Positions 32,339 to 42,491 of a DNA stretch of 64,000 nucleotides are shown piece after piece. Each line of letters begins with the position of its first letter. Position 1 is the stretch's first letter. Origin of the DNA: Carpediemonas membranifera (taxonomy: Eukaryota > Fornicata). The translations under genes and the position numbers were made by a program. The notes beneath the pieces are model-generated. The model saw only the letters and a list, made by a program, of their open reading frames with translations, did no database searches and was not told where the DNA came from. The stretch lies in contig JAHDYR010000002.1 in NCBI GenBank assembly GCA_019828565.1, forward strand, positions 310,001 to 374,000. The letters are read 5' to 3'.

Positions 32339-33526
32339 ATGGAAAAGACCCAAAAACGAGAAATCCTGATTGCAATTGCAAAAGAAGTATTCTACTTTCA
32401 ACGCGATTGTGCTCAAGCCATGCCTGTTGCGGTTTCAGAGGTGTGCTGGGCTATTCTGCCAGATGATATCCGAGCTCTCTACAAGAAGAAGCAAGCGATG
32501 GCTTGTTCTCTTCGTCATGCCCTTATCCACGCTCTGGATGGACTCGCCCCCTCGTCTTACCAGATCAACACCGAGGGTAAGGTCAAGGGTGTGTTCCTCA
32601 AGGACTTCGGCGAGATCAACCTATCAAGGCTGCAGGACAACCTGCAGGCAGCATCAGGTACCACTAGCACTGTGGTATGGCAGCCTCCGGTTTCGCGCTA
32701 CATCAGCATCCCCTTCCAGACCTATTCGAAGAAGAAGGACAAGAGGGCTCGGAAACAGTCTCAACCCGCCCCTCAGTCGGTCGTAACTGTTCGTGACAAT
32801 CTGGCCAGTGAACACAGACAGCGGGAAGCAGCGCACATCGACCAAGTCGCTTCCCAATTTTCCACATGTGTGGCGCAGGCAACGGCACTTATCCAGACAG
32901 GAATGAACCGGCGCCACGCACTCGACAACTTCACTTATCAGCAGCTACGAAACTCATTGCGCATGTGTTGTGGGGTCTGTCACGATCCGATGAATCTGCT
33001 GCTGAAGATTGAGGACGACAACTCCCTGCAGTGCCAACAATGCGAGAGGTACTTCCATTATAGCTGTGTCAGTGGCTACTTGGAGGAGCGAATGGCATAC
33101 CCGGCATCTAACAGGGCCGATAAGCAGAAGATATCCATCTGCGATGACTGTAAGGCAATCAATGGTAACGACGAGTGCTTTCATCGTACACCTCCAACCG
33201 AGACCACCCAAGCAGCGGACTGTGGTAGAAGTATTAAGGATGGACCCAGCATGCTCTGCTACTTTTGTTCCAACTGGTTCTGTCCGGATCATATCGCGGA
33301 CACCGTTTTTGACACTGGAACTGACATGTTGAAGCGTCCTTCTCGTCGTGTTCCGGTGTGCGTGAATTGCTTTCCTCGCATTCAGAGAGGCCAGCGACAG
33401 TTCAACGGTGAGTATACCAACGCTGCCCGCGCTATTACAGAGCCATTGACACTCGCGGATGACGAGGCTCGTGATGATGTCAGTATCCGCGAGGAGGTGA
33501 GTGATGAGGAGGATGACCAAGAGTGA
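32339..33526 (+). CDS. PHD-like double zinc-finger protein, copy 2
   Basis: Intact, 395 residues, ATG 32339, the first gene inside the left end. Helical N-terminus, basic middle (YSKKKDKRARKQSQP), then a Cys/His array: CGVCHDP, CQQCERYFHYSC, CDDC, a second cluster CYFCSNWFCPDH and CVNC. The tail is acidic (SIREEVSDEEDDQE). CxxCxxYFHxxC is PHD-like, suggesting histone-tail reading. It has the same layout and length as 14679-15851 in the 11.8-kb element, so it is a shared component of this element family. A partial copy of its last 69 codons lies inverted at 49311-49520. Confidence 0.7.
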   Translation: MEKTQKREILIAIAKEVFYFQRDCAQAMPVAVSEVCWAILPDDIRALYKKKQAMACSLRHALIHALDGLAPSSYQINTEGKVKGVFLKDFGEINLSRLQDNLQAASGTTSTVVWQPPVSRYISIPFQTYSKKKDKRARKQSQPAPQSVVTVRDNLASEHRQREAAHIDQVASQFSTCVAQATALIQTGMNRRHALDNFTYQQLRNSLRMCCGVCHDPMNLLLKIEDDNSLQCQQCERYFHYSCVSGYLEERMAYPASNRADKQKISICDDCKAINGNDECFHRTPPTETTQAADCGRSIKDGPSMLCYFCSNWFCPDHIADTVFDTGTDMLKRPSRRVPVCVNCFPRIQRGQRQFNGEYTNAARAITEPLTLADDEARDDVSIREEVSDEEDDQE

Positions 33527-33846
33527 TAAGTGGAATAAAATGAACGAATGACTGATGCGGCACATTCTGTTTACGCTATACGACGATTTTAGAGAGCGCC
33601 AGAGAGGTGCTGCAGGGAGAGAGCTTGTGCTTGCGTATCCTGAGGGATGCGGGATGGGAGGGGCCGACGTAATTGGCCAATCCACGTTTGTGGATCACCT
33701 GGTGTCGTCCATACCGGGCGTCTCTCCGCCACAGGCTGTGTTGCTGCGCATGGAAAGCAGTGTTAACTGTGTTCTATTGCACGATAGCACGGGGTTATTG
33801 ACTGATGCGGCACCTACCTTAAATTGCTCGTCATCCACAGTTGTGG
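33527..33846. other. Spacer with ATCCACGTTTGTGGAT palindromes
   Basis: No gene. AATCCACGTTTGTGGATC at about 33674 and CATCCACAGTTGTGGATGG at 33835 are palindromes also found at the start of every R repeat. The latter overlaps the ATG of the next gene. Confidence 0.45.
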
Positions 33847-34854
33847 ATGGACCGATATCGCGCTAAGCATCGCCAAGCACCTCTCAAAGGGCAATCATCC
33901 GCTCGACAAGATCATCACCTGTTCATTTCACCATGGAACGATGAGCAGCTCCGCATCCTTGGCGATAATGCGCGAGTTCTTCAGCTGCTCGCCATGATGG
34001 TCCCTTGGATGCGGAAGATCTTGGCCTCGCCTGCATTTAACCCCGGGTGCAAGCCCAATAGCACCGAGAAGGACCTCCTCGGCAAAGAGCTCGAACAGGA
34101 CGTGGATTCATCAAGAATCCTTCGTGAGATGTCCAATCGAGCGGCGTACAACAAAGCCCATGCCAAGATCATTCGTGATCTCGTTGAGTACCGGAACCGC
34201 GCAGCTCACAATGAGCTTGAGCCCGACACCCTGCCCAAGGTCCTGGAGCTGGTCGAGAGCTTGGCCCAGGCCTTCTCGGTTCCATTGCACGATAACGTCA
34301 GGGCGTTCATCGCGCTGCTTAAGTCGCCAGTGTCGCTCGTTGCGACAAGTGAACATCATGCTCTGACGAAGAAGGTCAGCATTCTTGAGGATGAGATTGA
34401 GAGGCTGCGTAGCGGCGGCCGTAAGACCATGCTCAGGCTGCCAGGTGTCAGGTCTCAGCCGGAGCCCACCACTTTGGAGCAGGCAACGATGACGACTTCG
34501 GACGTCGGAGACCTGGATGAGCCGAGGCCCAGGCCCGAAGACACGGGCAAGACGCGCGGTACGCTCATGTCCCGCACACTGACTGCTAGCCAGGTGGACC
34601 AGCTAGCTATGGCCAGAACGCATGACCCCCCGCTTGTCCTGTCAGGACGTTGCATCGTGTGCGGGGGCTCATGCGAGACCTCAGAGTGGGCTTGCCGTCG
34701 TACCTCAACGACGACACCCAAAGATCCTTGCCGAACGTTGATTCGGAAGGTTAGGACTGGGAATACTCGCGACGTCTCTGTCTACCTCACAGATGAGGCA
34801 TTTGAGTGGGTCAAACGTCGCGATCAGACAGGCAAGAGAGCGAGACAGGAATAA
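33847..34854 (+). CDS. Unknown helical protein with C-terminal zinc motif
   Basis: ATG 33847, 335 residues. Residues 1-185 are helical (QLLAMMVPWMRKILASPAF, HAKIIRDLVEYRNRAAHNEL), followed by a short coiled coil (KKVSILEDEIERLRSG), a polar linker, and a C-terminal CIVCGGSCETSEWAC motif that may bind zinc. A similar CIVCG start is seen at the end of the kinase in this element, suggesting a shared tail module. No family is recognised. A nearly identical inverted copy lies at 48040-48990, where one extra base changes the last residues. Confidence 0.55.
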   Translation: MDRYRAKHRQAPLKGQSSARQDHHLFISPWNDEQLRILGDNARVLQLLAMMVPWMRKILASPAFNPGCKPNSTEKDLLGKELEQDVDSSRILREMSNRAAYNKAHAKIIRDLVEYRNRAAHNELEPDTLPKVLELVESLAQAFSVPLHDNVRAFIALLKSPVSLVATSEHHALTKKVSILEDEIERLRSGGRKTMLRLPGVRSQPEPTTLEQATMTTSDVGDLDEPRPRPEDTGKTRGTLMSRTLTASQVDQLAMARTHDPPLVLSGRCIVCGGSCETSEWACRRTSTTTPKDPCRTLIRKVRTGNTRDVSVYLTDEAFEWVKRRDQTGKRARQE

Positions 34855-34875
34855 ATGAATGTATATGTGCATGTC

Positions 34876-35302
34876 TGGGCCTCAGCGCTGTCGTTCAGGC
34901 CAATCCACGTTTGTGGATCCGTGCAGTTTATGGCTTATCGACCGGACATCTCCTGAACTGAGCGCCAGGGGGGCGGAGGTGGCGTTGGCGTGGGGCGTGG
35001 AGGCGCTGGGGGCGGGGGTGGCGTTGATATTGGGCAATTACATAAAGTGCACGGTGCTTGGAATTTCATTCCAACCTCAAAATGGCGGGAAAGCATTATT
35101 GGAAGGAACTAGTGGCAGCTATGCGGTTCTTTATACTGCAAAAGCAACCAGCTGTCGTCAAAAAGCGCGCCATCTACCATCAATAACCAACATCTGCGTT
35201 GCACTCCACTGTTCTCGGTCGTTAATGCACAAAATCACTAAACAACATCAGAAAGGAACAAAAGATAGATACTATAGACGTCCGTTTACCTATTCAGCCA
35301 GG
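34876..35302 (+). repeat. R repeat, copy 1 (3' truncated)
   Basis: Starts TGGGCCTCAGCGCTGTCG, then the ATCCACGTTTGTGGAT palindrome, a G-rich stretch, CATAAAGTGC with the TTGGAAT/ATTCCAA palindrome, and a T/A-rich 3' part. It sits just after a gene's stop, as do copies 2-6. Its last bases supply the stop codon of the convergent SET gene. Confidence 0.85.
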
Positions 35303-35943
35303 CGCAGGTACTGACGCGCCGTCTCTCGGGCAGAAGATATACCATGGAGGGATGCGTTCTGGGCAAGGCGCTTGAACGACACAACGAACAGCGGAAGTCG
35401 CTCCCACTCTCCTTGGGCCCAGTAGTGATGGTCGTACTCGAGTGATAAATATTCGTAGGGGTGAATTGTTCGAACGCACACGAAGAAGAGAAGCGGGAGC
35501 AGTTTCGTCTCATCAGCAGCAACACGAACAAGAACGTGACCAATGTGGCACTGCACATTGGTCACGACCGGGTTGTCGTTGATGCGATGGACACCGATTG
35601 TTTCAGGGTTGGCGCTGACGCAAAACTGGGTTCCATCGATGAGGTAGTCGTAGTTACCATTTGACTGGCGCTCATGGATGACCTCACCGGCATAGACACC
35701 GACCAGAGAACCGACGTCGATTCGGTGCGACGAGATGACCCCTTGGCCAACATCGGTGCCCATGAGGGACTTCTGTGGCTCAAGAAGGATCCCATCTGCG
35801 GTCTTAGCGATGCCGTTCTCAAGTAGTTCTTCGCCTGCATGCTCAGAGTCCGCCTTCTTGCCACCTGCACCGAGGAACTGCTCTCTATCCTCCTTAGAGA
35901 GCTTTTTCAGAGACATCAATTTCTCGTAATCATCTAAAGACAT
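35290..35943 (-). CDS. SET-domain protein, divergent
   Basis: ATG 35943 gives 217 residues; an upstream in-frame ATG at 36048 is possible, but 35943 leaves a promoter gap to the divergent gene at 36072. SET strands: TDVGQGVISSHRIDVGSLV with VYAGEVI, YDYLIDGTQFCVSANPETIG, VHRINDNPVVTNVQ at the place of the NHxxxPN motif, and YLSLEYDHHYW at the ELxxxY place. The Asn-His of the catalytic motif is replaced (IND), so methyltransferase activity is doubtful. The order of features matches the SET protein at 650-1459. The C-terminus ends in the R repeat, so it may have been trimmed by rearrangement. Confidence 0.6.
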   Translation of the reverse strand: MSLDDYEKLMSLKKLSKEDREQFLGAGGKKADSEHAGEELLENGIAKTADGILLEPQKSLMGTDVGQGVISSHRIDVGSLVGVYAGEVIHERQSNGNYDYLIDGTQFCVSANPETIGVHRINDNPVVTNVQCHIGHVLVRVAADETKLLPLLFFVCVRTIHPYEYLSLEYDHHYWAQGEWERLPLFVVSFKRLAQNASLHGISSARETARQYLRLAE

Positions 35944-36071
35944 TGTAATGTTCTCTCTTCCTCTGATCCATCTGTAGCAACATGCGGGATCATGATAGTG
36001 TGCATTCCTGTTGTCACTCACAATTGCGAAACTCGCTCTCTGTTCCATAACCTGCACATCGGATTTGAACG

Positions 36072-36674
36072 ATGACGACAGACAGCCAACAGTGGATCGC
36101 ATTTGAGCATCTTGCGGCTCTATACACCACTATAAAGCGTGGTAAGATAGAGACCGCAAGTCAATGCATCAACATGATCGAGGATTCCTGTGTGGAACGA
36201 TTTGTGATGTTCTGGCTAACTACAGAGAACGCGGCGACGATTTACAACGAGAAAACGGCTGCTCTGCAGGAGAGCTATGGAGACGGAGTTGTGCGGTGCT
36301 CGGGTACGGACAGCATCACGAGAACAATATCATCTTCCTCTCGTGGTGTCGAGCATGTATCGAGCATTGAGCGAGCATCAAGCGTCATGCAGCGTCACTT
36401 GGAGTTCCTGCATTGGGGCAAGATCGCCCTTTCCTGTAGCGGCAGGACGCTAGCTGACTTTGCGACTCAGCACTTCCCCTTCCGTGTCTCTGATATTGAA
36501 CGCAAGATTGTCTTCGTGATGGTCACCGTTCCCAATGAGTTCATGGTTTGGTATAAGGCGCTTGTTGACGAGAAGATCGATGAAGAAGAGTTTACCTACT
36601 ACATCATTTATCGTCTTAACTCCAGCGCGAAGGATCACATGGTTGTTAATGCCCTAACCTTCAAATATGAATGA
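36072..36674 (+). CDS. Unknown protein, 200 residues
   Basis: Intact ORF from ATG 36072, divergent from the SET gene. It is mixed helical (HLAALYTTIKRGKIETASQC; FRVSDIERKIVFVMVTVPN) without recognisable motif, signal peptide or membrane segment. Followed 60 bases later by R repeat copy 2. Confidence 0.5.
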   Translation: MTTDSQQWIAFEHLAALYTTIKRGKIETASQCINMIEDSCVERFVMFWLTTENAATIYNEKTAALQESYGDGVVRCSGTDSITRTISSSSRGVEHVSSIERASSVMQRHLEFLHWGKIALSCSGRTLADFATQHFPFRVSDIERKIVFVMVTVPNEFMVWYKALVDEKIDEEEFTYYIIYRLNSSAKDHMVVNALTFKYE

Positions 36675-36694
36675 TCAGAGAGAGTGATGTGGTT

Positions 36695-38571
36695 AAATGG
36701 ATTGCAAATGAGTCTTTTTAATGTCTCACCACCTGTTTGGGCCTCAGCGCTGTCGTTCAGGCCAATCCACGTTTGTGGATCCGTGCAGTTTATGGCTTAT
36801 CGACCGGACATCTCCTGAACTGAGCGCCAGGGGGCGGAGGTGGCGTTGGCGTGGGGCGTGGAGGCGCTGGGGGCGGGGGTGGCGTTGATATTGGGCAATT
36901 ACATAAAGTGCACGGTGCTTGGAATTTCATTCCAACCTCAAAATGGCGGGAAAGCATTATTGGAAGGAACTAGTGGCAGCTATGCGGTTCTTTATACTGC
37001 AAAAGCAACCAGCTGTCGTCAAAAGCGCGCCATCTACCATCAATAACCAACATCTGCGTTGCACTCCACTGTTCTCGGTCGTTAATGCACAAAATCACTA
37101 AACAACATCAGAAAGGAACAAAAGATAGATACTATAGACGTCCGTTTACCTATTCAGCCACTAAACAACATCAAAAGGACTGTTCATACGTTATTAAACA
37201 TTGCTTGCTACTTCTGTTTCATCTTATTGTCGTTTACAGCTGTGTTGTCCTCAACAAATGCCAAGACAGATCAACGAGGCGTTCGCGGCTTCCCGTTGAA
37301 GACTTGCCATTGCCAGAGAGAGTGCCATGCCTGGCACGTCTCTCTTCTTGTCTGCCGCGTGAAGGAATCGACCAGGCTGGATTCATGTGCAGCTTATGCA
37401 GCAATGGACACTCTGGAGTCAGAACTGCATTTGCAGCAGCTTATTGCTGCTATTGAGCTTACTTGTGGCCCTGTCCCATCAGAAAGAAACAACAGACAGG
37501 CCCGAAAGATCGCCGCGGTCATTTCTGGTGAGTTTGACAGAGCATTCGACCGTTTCTTGCGCGATCTCTTCGCCGACAGCCCGTCTATCATGAAGAGCTA
37601 GATCTCCTGGCGGAGATTCCCCAAGAGCCCATTGAAGATGTGCCTGTCGCGGTAGGAGAAACCGCCAAGCCTGCATCCAAGCTTCAGCCCAAGACCACCA
37701 AGTCTGCGAAGAAGAAGGTGCAGACAAAGAAGCTGAGACAGCTGGCGCCGCGACGCGCTGGTACGCCTGCCCCGACACAACAGCAGGTCATCGTACCACT
37801 CAAGAACCTCAGCCGCCAGGAAGAGACAAGCCTTGAAACGTGGATTCGCAGCGTGCCGAAAAACTCTGCCATTACCATCGATATCTCTGGGATGGATGGT
37901 TTCAACGCCAGTGAGTCGACCCTTCACGAGCTGGAACACTCATTCCAGGAGAACAACGTCCGAGTTATTCGGGCCTGGATTGCTTACCAGCTTTGTCTCT
38001 ACGACTGTTTGTCAAGCCAGAAGATTAAGTATAACGAAAACGTGGCCCCCAGCGACGCCCTGCTCTCAGTGGCTCTTCAGCAGCAGAGGATCTTTGTCCA
38101 GGCGAACAAGCAAGGTGCACTTTCCACACGCCTTAACATAACGAAGACCCCCTTCTACAACAACGTTGTGGAGCGTCTGAAACTGATGGGTGAGACAGAA
38201 AGCATGATGTCAAAGTTCCACAACATCATTGGTGTCATCATCATCCACTTCGCCGACTTCACTTCCTTGCTGAAGAACCGAATGATCCCGAAGGATAACG
38301 ATACAGTCAGGGGCTTGAGCACCCTCATTGTTCACAGTCATCTGTGCATGGTTCACTCAACGGCGAAAGATATCCGTCCTGAGATCTACAATGCTCTGAC
38401 GACAAGCAGTACATTCCCGCCAGACCTTATGGCGTTTGCAAGAATGGCATTTGGTCTCGGACAAACCGCGGCGGTGACCCATGAGTCGCCCGAAAAGCAG
38501 AAGCATGCGGACAACACAATAGAGGATGATTCAGAGATCGAGACAAGTGGTAAGAGGGTGAGGACTGAGTA
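36695..38571 (+). repeat. Tandem duplication unit 1 (1877 bp)
   Basis: Contains R repeat copy 2 (about 36738-37266) and one gene (37404-38572). It is repeated almost base for base at 38572-40448; a third unit begins at 40449 but keeps only the R part. TAAATGGATTGCAAATGAGT marks each boundary. Confidence 0.92.
36738..37266 (+). repeat. R repeat, copy 2 (full length)
   Basis: Full 0.53-kb form, ending AACAAATGCCAAGAC. Compared with copy 4 it contains an extra 62-bp segment bounded by the direct repeat CACTAAACAACATCA. Confidence 0.88.
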
Positions 38572-38572
38572 A
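37404..38572 (+). CDS. Unknown protein, tandem copy 1 (frame break)
   Basis: ATG 37404 starts MDTLESELHLQQLIAAIELT; near 37580 the frame must change by one base to join DLFADSP to YHEELDLLAEIP. Here a base seems missing rather than extra. After that about 330 residues follow: a Lys-rich segment (KTTKSAKKKVQTKKLR), then a folded region (ITIDISGMDGFNASESTLHE; VERLKLMGETESMMSKFHN; HFADFTSLLKNRM), and an acidic tail with a possible nuclear signal (SGKRVRTE). No family is recognised. The same break is in tandem copy 2, so it predates the duplication or is an unseen intron. Confidence 0.5.
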
Positions 38573-40448
38573 ATGGATTGCAAATGAGTCTTTTTAATGT
38601 CTCACCACCTGTTTGGGCCTCAGCGCTGTCGTTCAGGCCAATCCACGTTTGTGGATCCGTGCAGTTTATGGCTTATCGACCGGACATCTCCTGAACTGAG
38701 CGCCAGGGGGGCGGAGGTGGCGTTGGCGTGGGGCGTGGAGGCGCTGGGGGCGGGGGTGGCGTTGATATTGGGCAATTACATAAAGTGCACGGTGCTTGGA
38801 ATTTCATTCCAACCTCAAAATGGCGGGAAAGCATTATTGGAAGGAACTAGTGGCAGCTATGCGGTTCTTTATACTGCAAAAGCAACCAGCTGTCGTCAAA
38901 AGCGCGCCATCTACCATCAATAACCAACATCTGCGTTGCACTCCACTGTTCTCGGTCGTTAATGCACAAAATCACTAAACAACATCAGAAAGGAACAAAA
39001 GATAGATACTATAGACGTCCGTTTACCTATTCAGCCACTAAACAACATCAAAAGGACTGTTCATACGTTATTAAACATTGCTTGCTACTTCTGTTTCATC
39101 TTATTGTCGTTTACAGCTGTGTTGTCCTCAACAAATGCCAAGACAGATCAACGAGGCGTTCGCGGCTTCCCGTTGAAGACTTGCCATTGCCAGAGAGAGT
39201 GCCATGCCTGGCACGTCTCTCTTCTTGTCTGCCGCGTGAAGGAATCGACCAGGCTGGATTCATGTGCAGCTTATGCAGCAATGGACACTCTGGAGTCAGA
39301 ACTGCATTTGCAGCAGCTTATTGCTGCTATTGAGCTTACTTGTGGCCCTGTCCCATCAGAAAGAAACAACAGACAGGCCCGAAAGATCGCCGCGGTCATT
39401 TCTGGTGAGTTTGACAGAGCATTCGACCGTTTCTTGCGCGATCTCTTCGCCGACAGCCCGTCTATCATGAAGAGCTAGATCTCCTGGCGGAGATTCCCCA
39501 AGAGCCCATTGAAGATGTGCCTGTCGCGGTAGGAGAAACCGCCAAGCCTGCATCCAAGCTTCAGCCCAAGACCACCAAGTCTGCGAAGAAGAAGGTGCAG
39601 ACAAAGAAGCTGAGACAGCTGGCGCCGCGACGCGCTGGTACGCCTGCCCCGACACAACAGCAGGTCATCGTACCACTCAAGAACCTCAGCCGCCAGGAAG
39701 AGACAAGCCTTGAAACGTGGATTCGCAGCGTGCCGAAAAACTCTGCCATTACCATCGATATCTCTGGGATGGATGGTTTCAACGCCAGTGAGTCGACCCT
39801 TCACGAGCTGGAACACTCATTCCAGGAGAACAACGTCCGAGTTATTCGGGCCTGGATTGCTTACCAGCTTTGTCTCTACGACTGTTTGTCAAGCCAGAAG
39901 ATTAAGTATAACGAAAACGTGGCCCCCAGCGACGCCCTGCTCTCAGTGGCTCTTCAGCAGCAGAGGATCTTTGTCCAGGCGAACAAGCAAGGTGCACTTT
40001 CCACACGCCTTAACATAACGAAGACCCCCTTCTACAACAACGTTGTGGAGCGTCTGAAACTGATGGGTGAGACAGAAAGCATGATGTCAAAGTTCCACAA
40101 CATCATTGGTGTCATCATCATCCACTTCGCCGACTTCACTTCCTTGCTGAAGAACCGAATGATCCCGAAGGATAACGATACAGTCAGGGGCTTGAGCACC
40201 CTCATTGTTCACAGTCATCTGTGCATGGTTCACTCAACGGCGAAAGATATCCGTCCTGAGATCTACAATGCTCTGACGACAAGCAGTACATTCCCGCCAG
40301 ACCTTATGGCGTTTGCAAGAATGGCATTTGGTCTCGGACAAACCGCGGCGGTGACCCATGAGTCGCCCGAAAAGCAGAAGCATGCGGACAACACAATAGA
40401 GGATGATTCAGAGATCGAGACAAGTGGTAAGAGGGTGAGGACTGAGTA
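38572..40448 (+). repeat. Tandem duplication unit 2 (1877 bp)
   Basis: Near-identical to 36695-38571, including the R repeat (copy 3 at about 38615-39143) and the gene. Differences are mainly the length of a G-run. Confidence 0.92.
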
Positions 40449-40449
40449 A
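39281..40449 (+). CDS. Unknown protein, tandem copy 2 (frame break)
   Basis: Same sequence and same break (near 39457) as 37404-38572; see there. Two adjacent identical genes could reflect recent amplification through the R repeats or an assembly duplication. Confidence 0.5.
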
Positions 40450-40491
40450 ATGGATTGCAAATGAGTCTTTTTAATGTCTCACCACCTGTTT

Positions 40492-40918
40492 GGGCCTCAG
40501 CGCTGTCGTTCAGGCCAATCCACGTTTGTGGATCCGTGCAGTTTATGGCTTATCGACCGGACATCTCCTGAACTGAGCGCCAGGGGGCGGAGGTGGCGTT
40601 GGCGTGGGGCGTGGAGGCGCTGGGGGCGGGGGTGGCGTTGATATTGGGCAATTACATAAAGTGCACGGTGCTTGGAATTTCATTCCAACCTCAAAATGGC
40701 GGGAAAGCATTATTGGAAGGAACTAGTGGCAGCTATGCGGTTCTTTATACTGCAAAAGCAACCAGCTGTCGTCAAAAGCGCGCCATCTACCATCAATAAC
40801 CAACATCTGCGTTGCACTCCACTGTTCTCGGTCGTTAATGCACAAAATCACTAAACAACATCAAAAGGACTGTTCATACGTTATTAAACATTGCTTGCTA
40901 CTTCTGTTACATCTCCTT
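40492..40918 (+). repeat. R repeat, copy 4 (internally deleted)
   Basis: Lacks the 62-bp segment between the CACTAAACAACATCA repeats. Ends at TACTTCTGTTAC, where it meets the kinase gene's 3' side. Confidence 0.85.
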
Positions 40919-41022
40919 AGGACATTTACTTCTGATTCTGTTTCTGCTCTCTCTTCTCCAGCACCTCTGCCATCTCGAGACCTGTCAGCAGCATTGATCT
41001 CATTCCTGCATCACAGAAAGTA

Positions 41023-42327
41023 TCAATCTCTTTTCGTCCGCTCAATCATTGCAATAAACTGCCTGTGCAGTCTTCCGCGCACACCTTTTGCGCACTTATT
41101 GGTGCTCACCTGCCTGTATCCCTTGTGGCATGTGTCACAGCTGACGTTCTCGCGTCCATGAAGGTCTCTACCACACACTATGCAGCGCCGATAGAAGACT
41201 TGACCCTCAAACCCTCGCTGACAGCAGTCGGTCAGTCTCTTTCGCTGAGCTGCAGACAGGGTGACCTCTTCTGTATCATCTAACAGAAGCGGACTCGGCT
41301 TGGCGACGCATTCATGCACGCGCATGATGACCTTGAGCTTGTCAAGACATTCGGCAGCAGTGGGACGCTTCGCAGGGTCGAAGTGGAGCATCTGCATTGC
41401 CAGGTCGTACAGGCTGAGACAAGTAGGTGGCGTGGTGCCGCGAATCGGGAGCTCAGAGTTCACGTTGACACACTCGAGGCAATCTTTGAAATGTGTCTGT
41501 GCCTGAGGTGACAACTGCAACTGCCCACCATAGAATTGGCACCAGTTCAGCAAGCTACCAAGCTTCAGCATCTTTTTCTTCTTCTTGTTGTCGATCTGCG
41601 CCATGTTTGCACCCATGTCAGTCACCTTCGCGGCAAAGGGGGACTTAGAGAGACCGTTAACGAGCATCATAATGACAATACCGCAAGAGTAAATGTCCGA
41701 TGCAGGTGTCACGACATAAGAAGTGACGGAAAGAGCCCCTGCCGTCATGCGCGCGAGCTTGGAGGTGTCGCGTGCAGCAGTAATCACTGAGCGCGAGACA
41801 AGGTACTCGTAGAACAGCTCTGGGGGCAAATATCCATGGGTGCCGCGATACTCGGATGCGAATCTCAGTTGTATGGCCCACCTGTCGTCGCCATTAGCCG
41901 GCTTCCTCATTGCAGACCCAAAATCAATGAGGTATCCCTTCTGACTCTTGCTGAAGAGGAAGTTGTCTGGCTTAATATCGCAATGGACAACCCCGTGGTC
42001 ATGCATGTAGCATACTGCCTGCAGCAGATGCGAAACATAGCGGAACTGCACGCTGGAGTGAGCCTTGCAGATGCCAGCGAAGGGGGTACAGTTGACCAAA
42101 GGAGCCATGAAGGCTGGATCACGGTCGACAAAACCTGTATCGACGACAGGGAGGACATGCGGACTGTCCTTGAGCGCTAGCAGGGTGGGAACCTCCATAC
42201 CATAATGCTCATCAACTTTGATCACGACCTGCAGCTTTTCAGGTTCAAAGTCGTGCAGATATTGTCTACTATTACCAGGTAAGGAAGTAAGTCGCTCCAG
42301 CTTGTCGCTATCTAGCTCGAACACCAT
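41023..42327 (-). CDS. CDC7-like protein kinase with C-terminal zinc tail
   Basis: Intact, 434 residues, ATG 42327. Kinase motifs: VVIKVDE (Lys 37), VVHCDIKPDNFLF (catalytic Asp 117), YLIDFGSA (metal-binding Asp 135), GTHGYLPPEL (APE-like), SDIYSCGIVIMML, and FDPAKRPTAAECL. HCDIKPDNFLF with IDFGSA and a long insert between the activation segment and SDIYS recall CDC7, the kinase that fires replication origins; GSK/CK1-like families fit less well. No clear glycine-rich loop is present. The tail has CIVCGRDLHGRENVSCDTCHKGY, a probable zinc knuckle like that in the gene at 33847. TGCACTTTAAGACC lies about 22 bases upstream of the ATG. It is unusual cargo for a transposon and may time transposition to S phase (speculative). 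Confidence 0.72.
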   Translation of the reverse strand: MVFELDSDKLERLTSLPGNSRQYLHDFEPEKLQVVIKVDEHYGMEVPTLLALKDSPHVLPVVDTGFVDRDPAFMAPLVNCTPFAGICKAHSSVQFRYVSHLLQAVCYMHDHGVVHCDIKPDNFLFSKSQKGYLIDFGSAMRKPANGDDRWAIQLRFASEYRGTHGYLPPELFYEYLVSRSVITAARDTSKLARMTAGALSVTSYVVTPASDIYSCGIVIMMLVNGLSKSPFAAKVTDMGANMAQIDNKKKKKMLKLGSLLNWCQFYGGQLQLSPQAQTHFKDCLECVNVNSELPIRGTTPPTCLSLYDLAMQMLHFDPAKRPTAAECLDKLKVIMRVHECVAKPSPLLLDDTEEVTLSAAQRKRLTDCCQRGFEGQVFYRRCIVCGRDLHGRENVSCDTCHKGYRQVSTNKCAKGVRGRLHRQFIAMIERTKRD

Positions 42328-42491
42328 GCACAGGTAGCTGTGTGAAATTCGGTCTTAAAGTGCATTTCGCGACAGCTAGCTGTGCGTCGCAACGAGAGAA
42401 GTAGCAGTGGAAAACAAGCCAGGACTGGCTTATGAATGGTGTTTATGGACATCAGCTATGCTCCAATCATAAACTCTTCCTCTTTACAATG

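Noticed and set aside
36695-40918. R repeats as LTRs of a retroelement
   Set aside because: Copies lie in both orientations at gene 3' ends, with no gag-pol between any pair and no TG...CA ends or primer-binding site.
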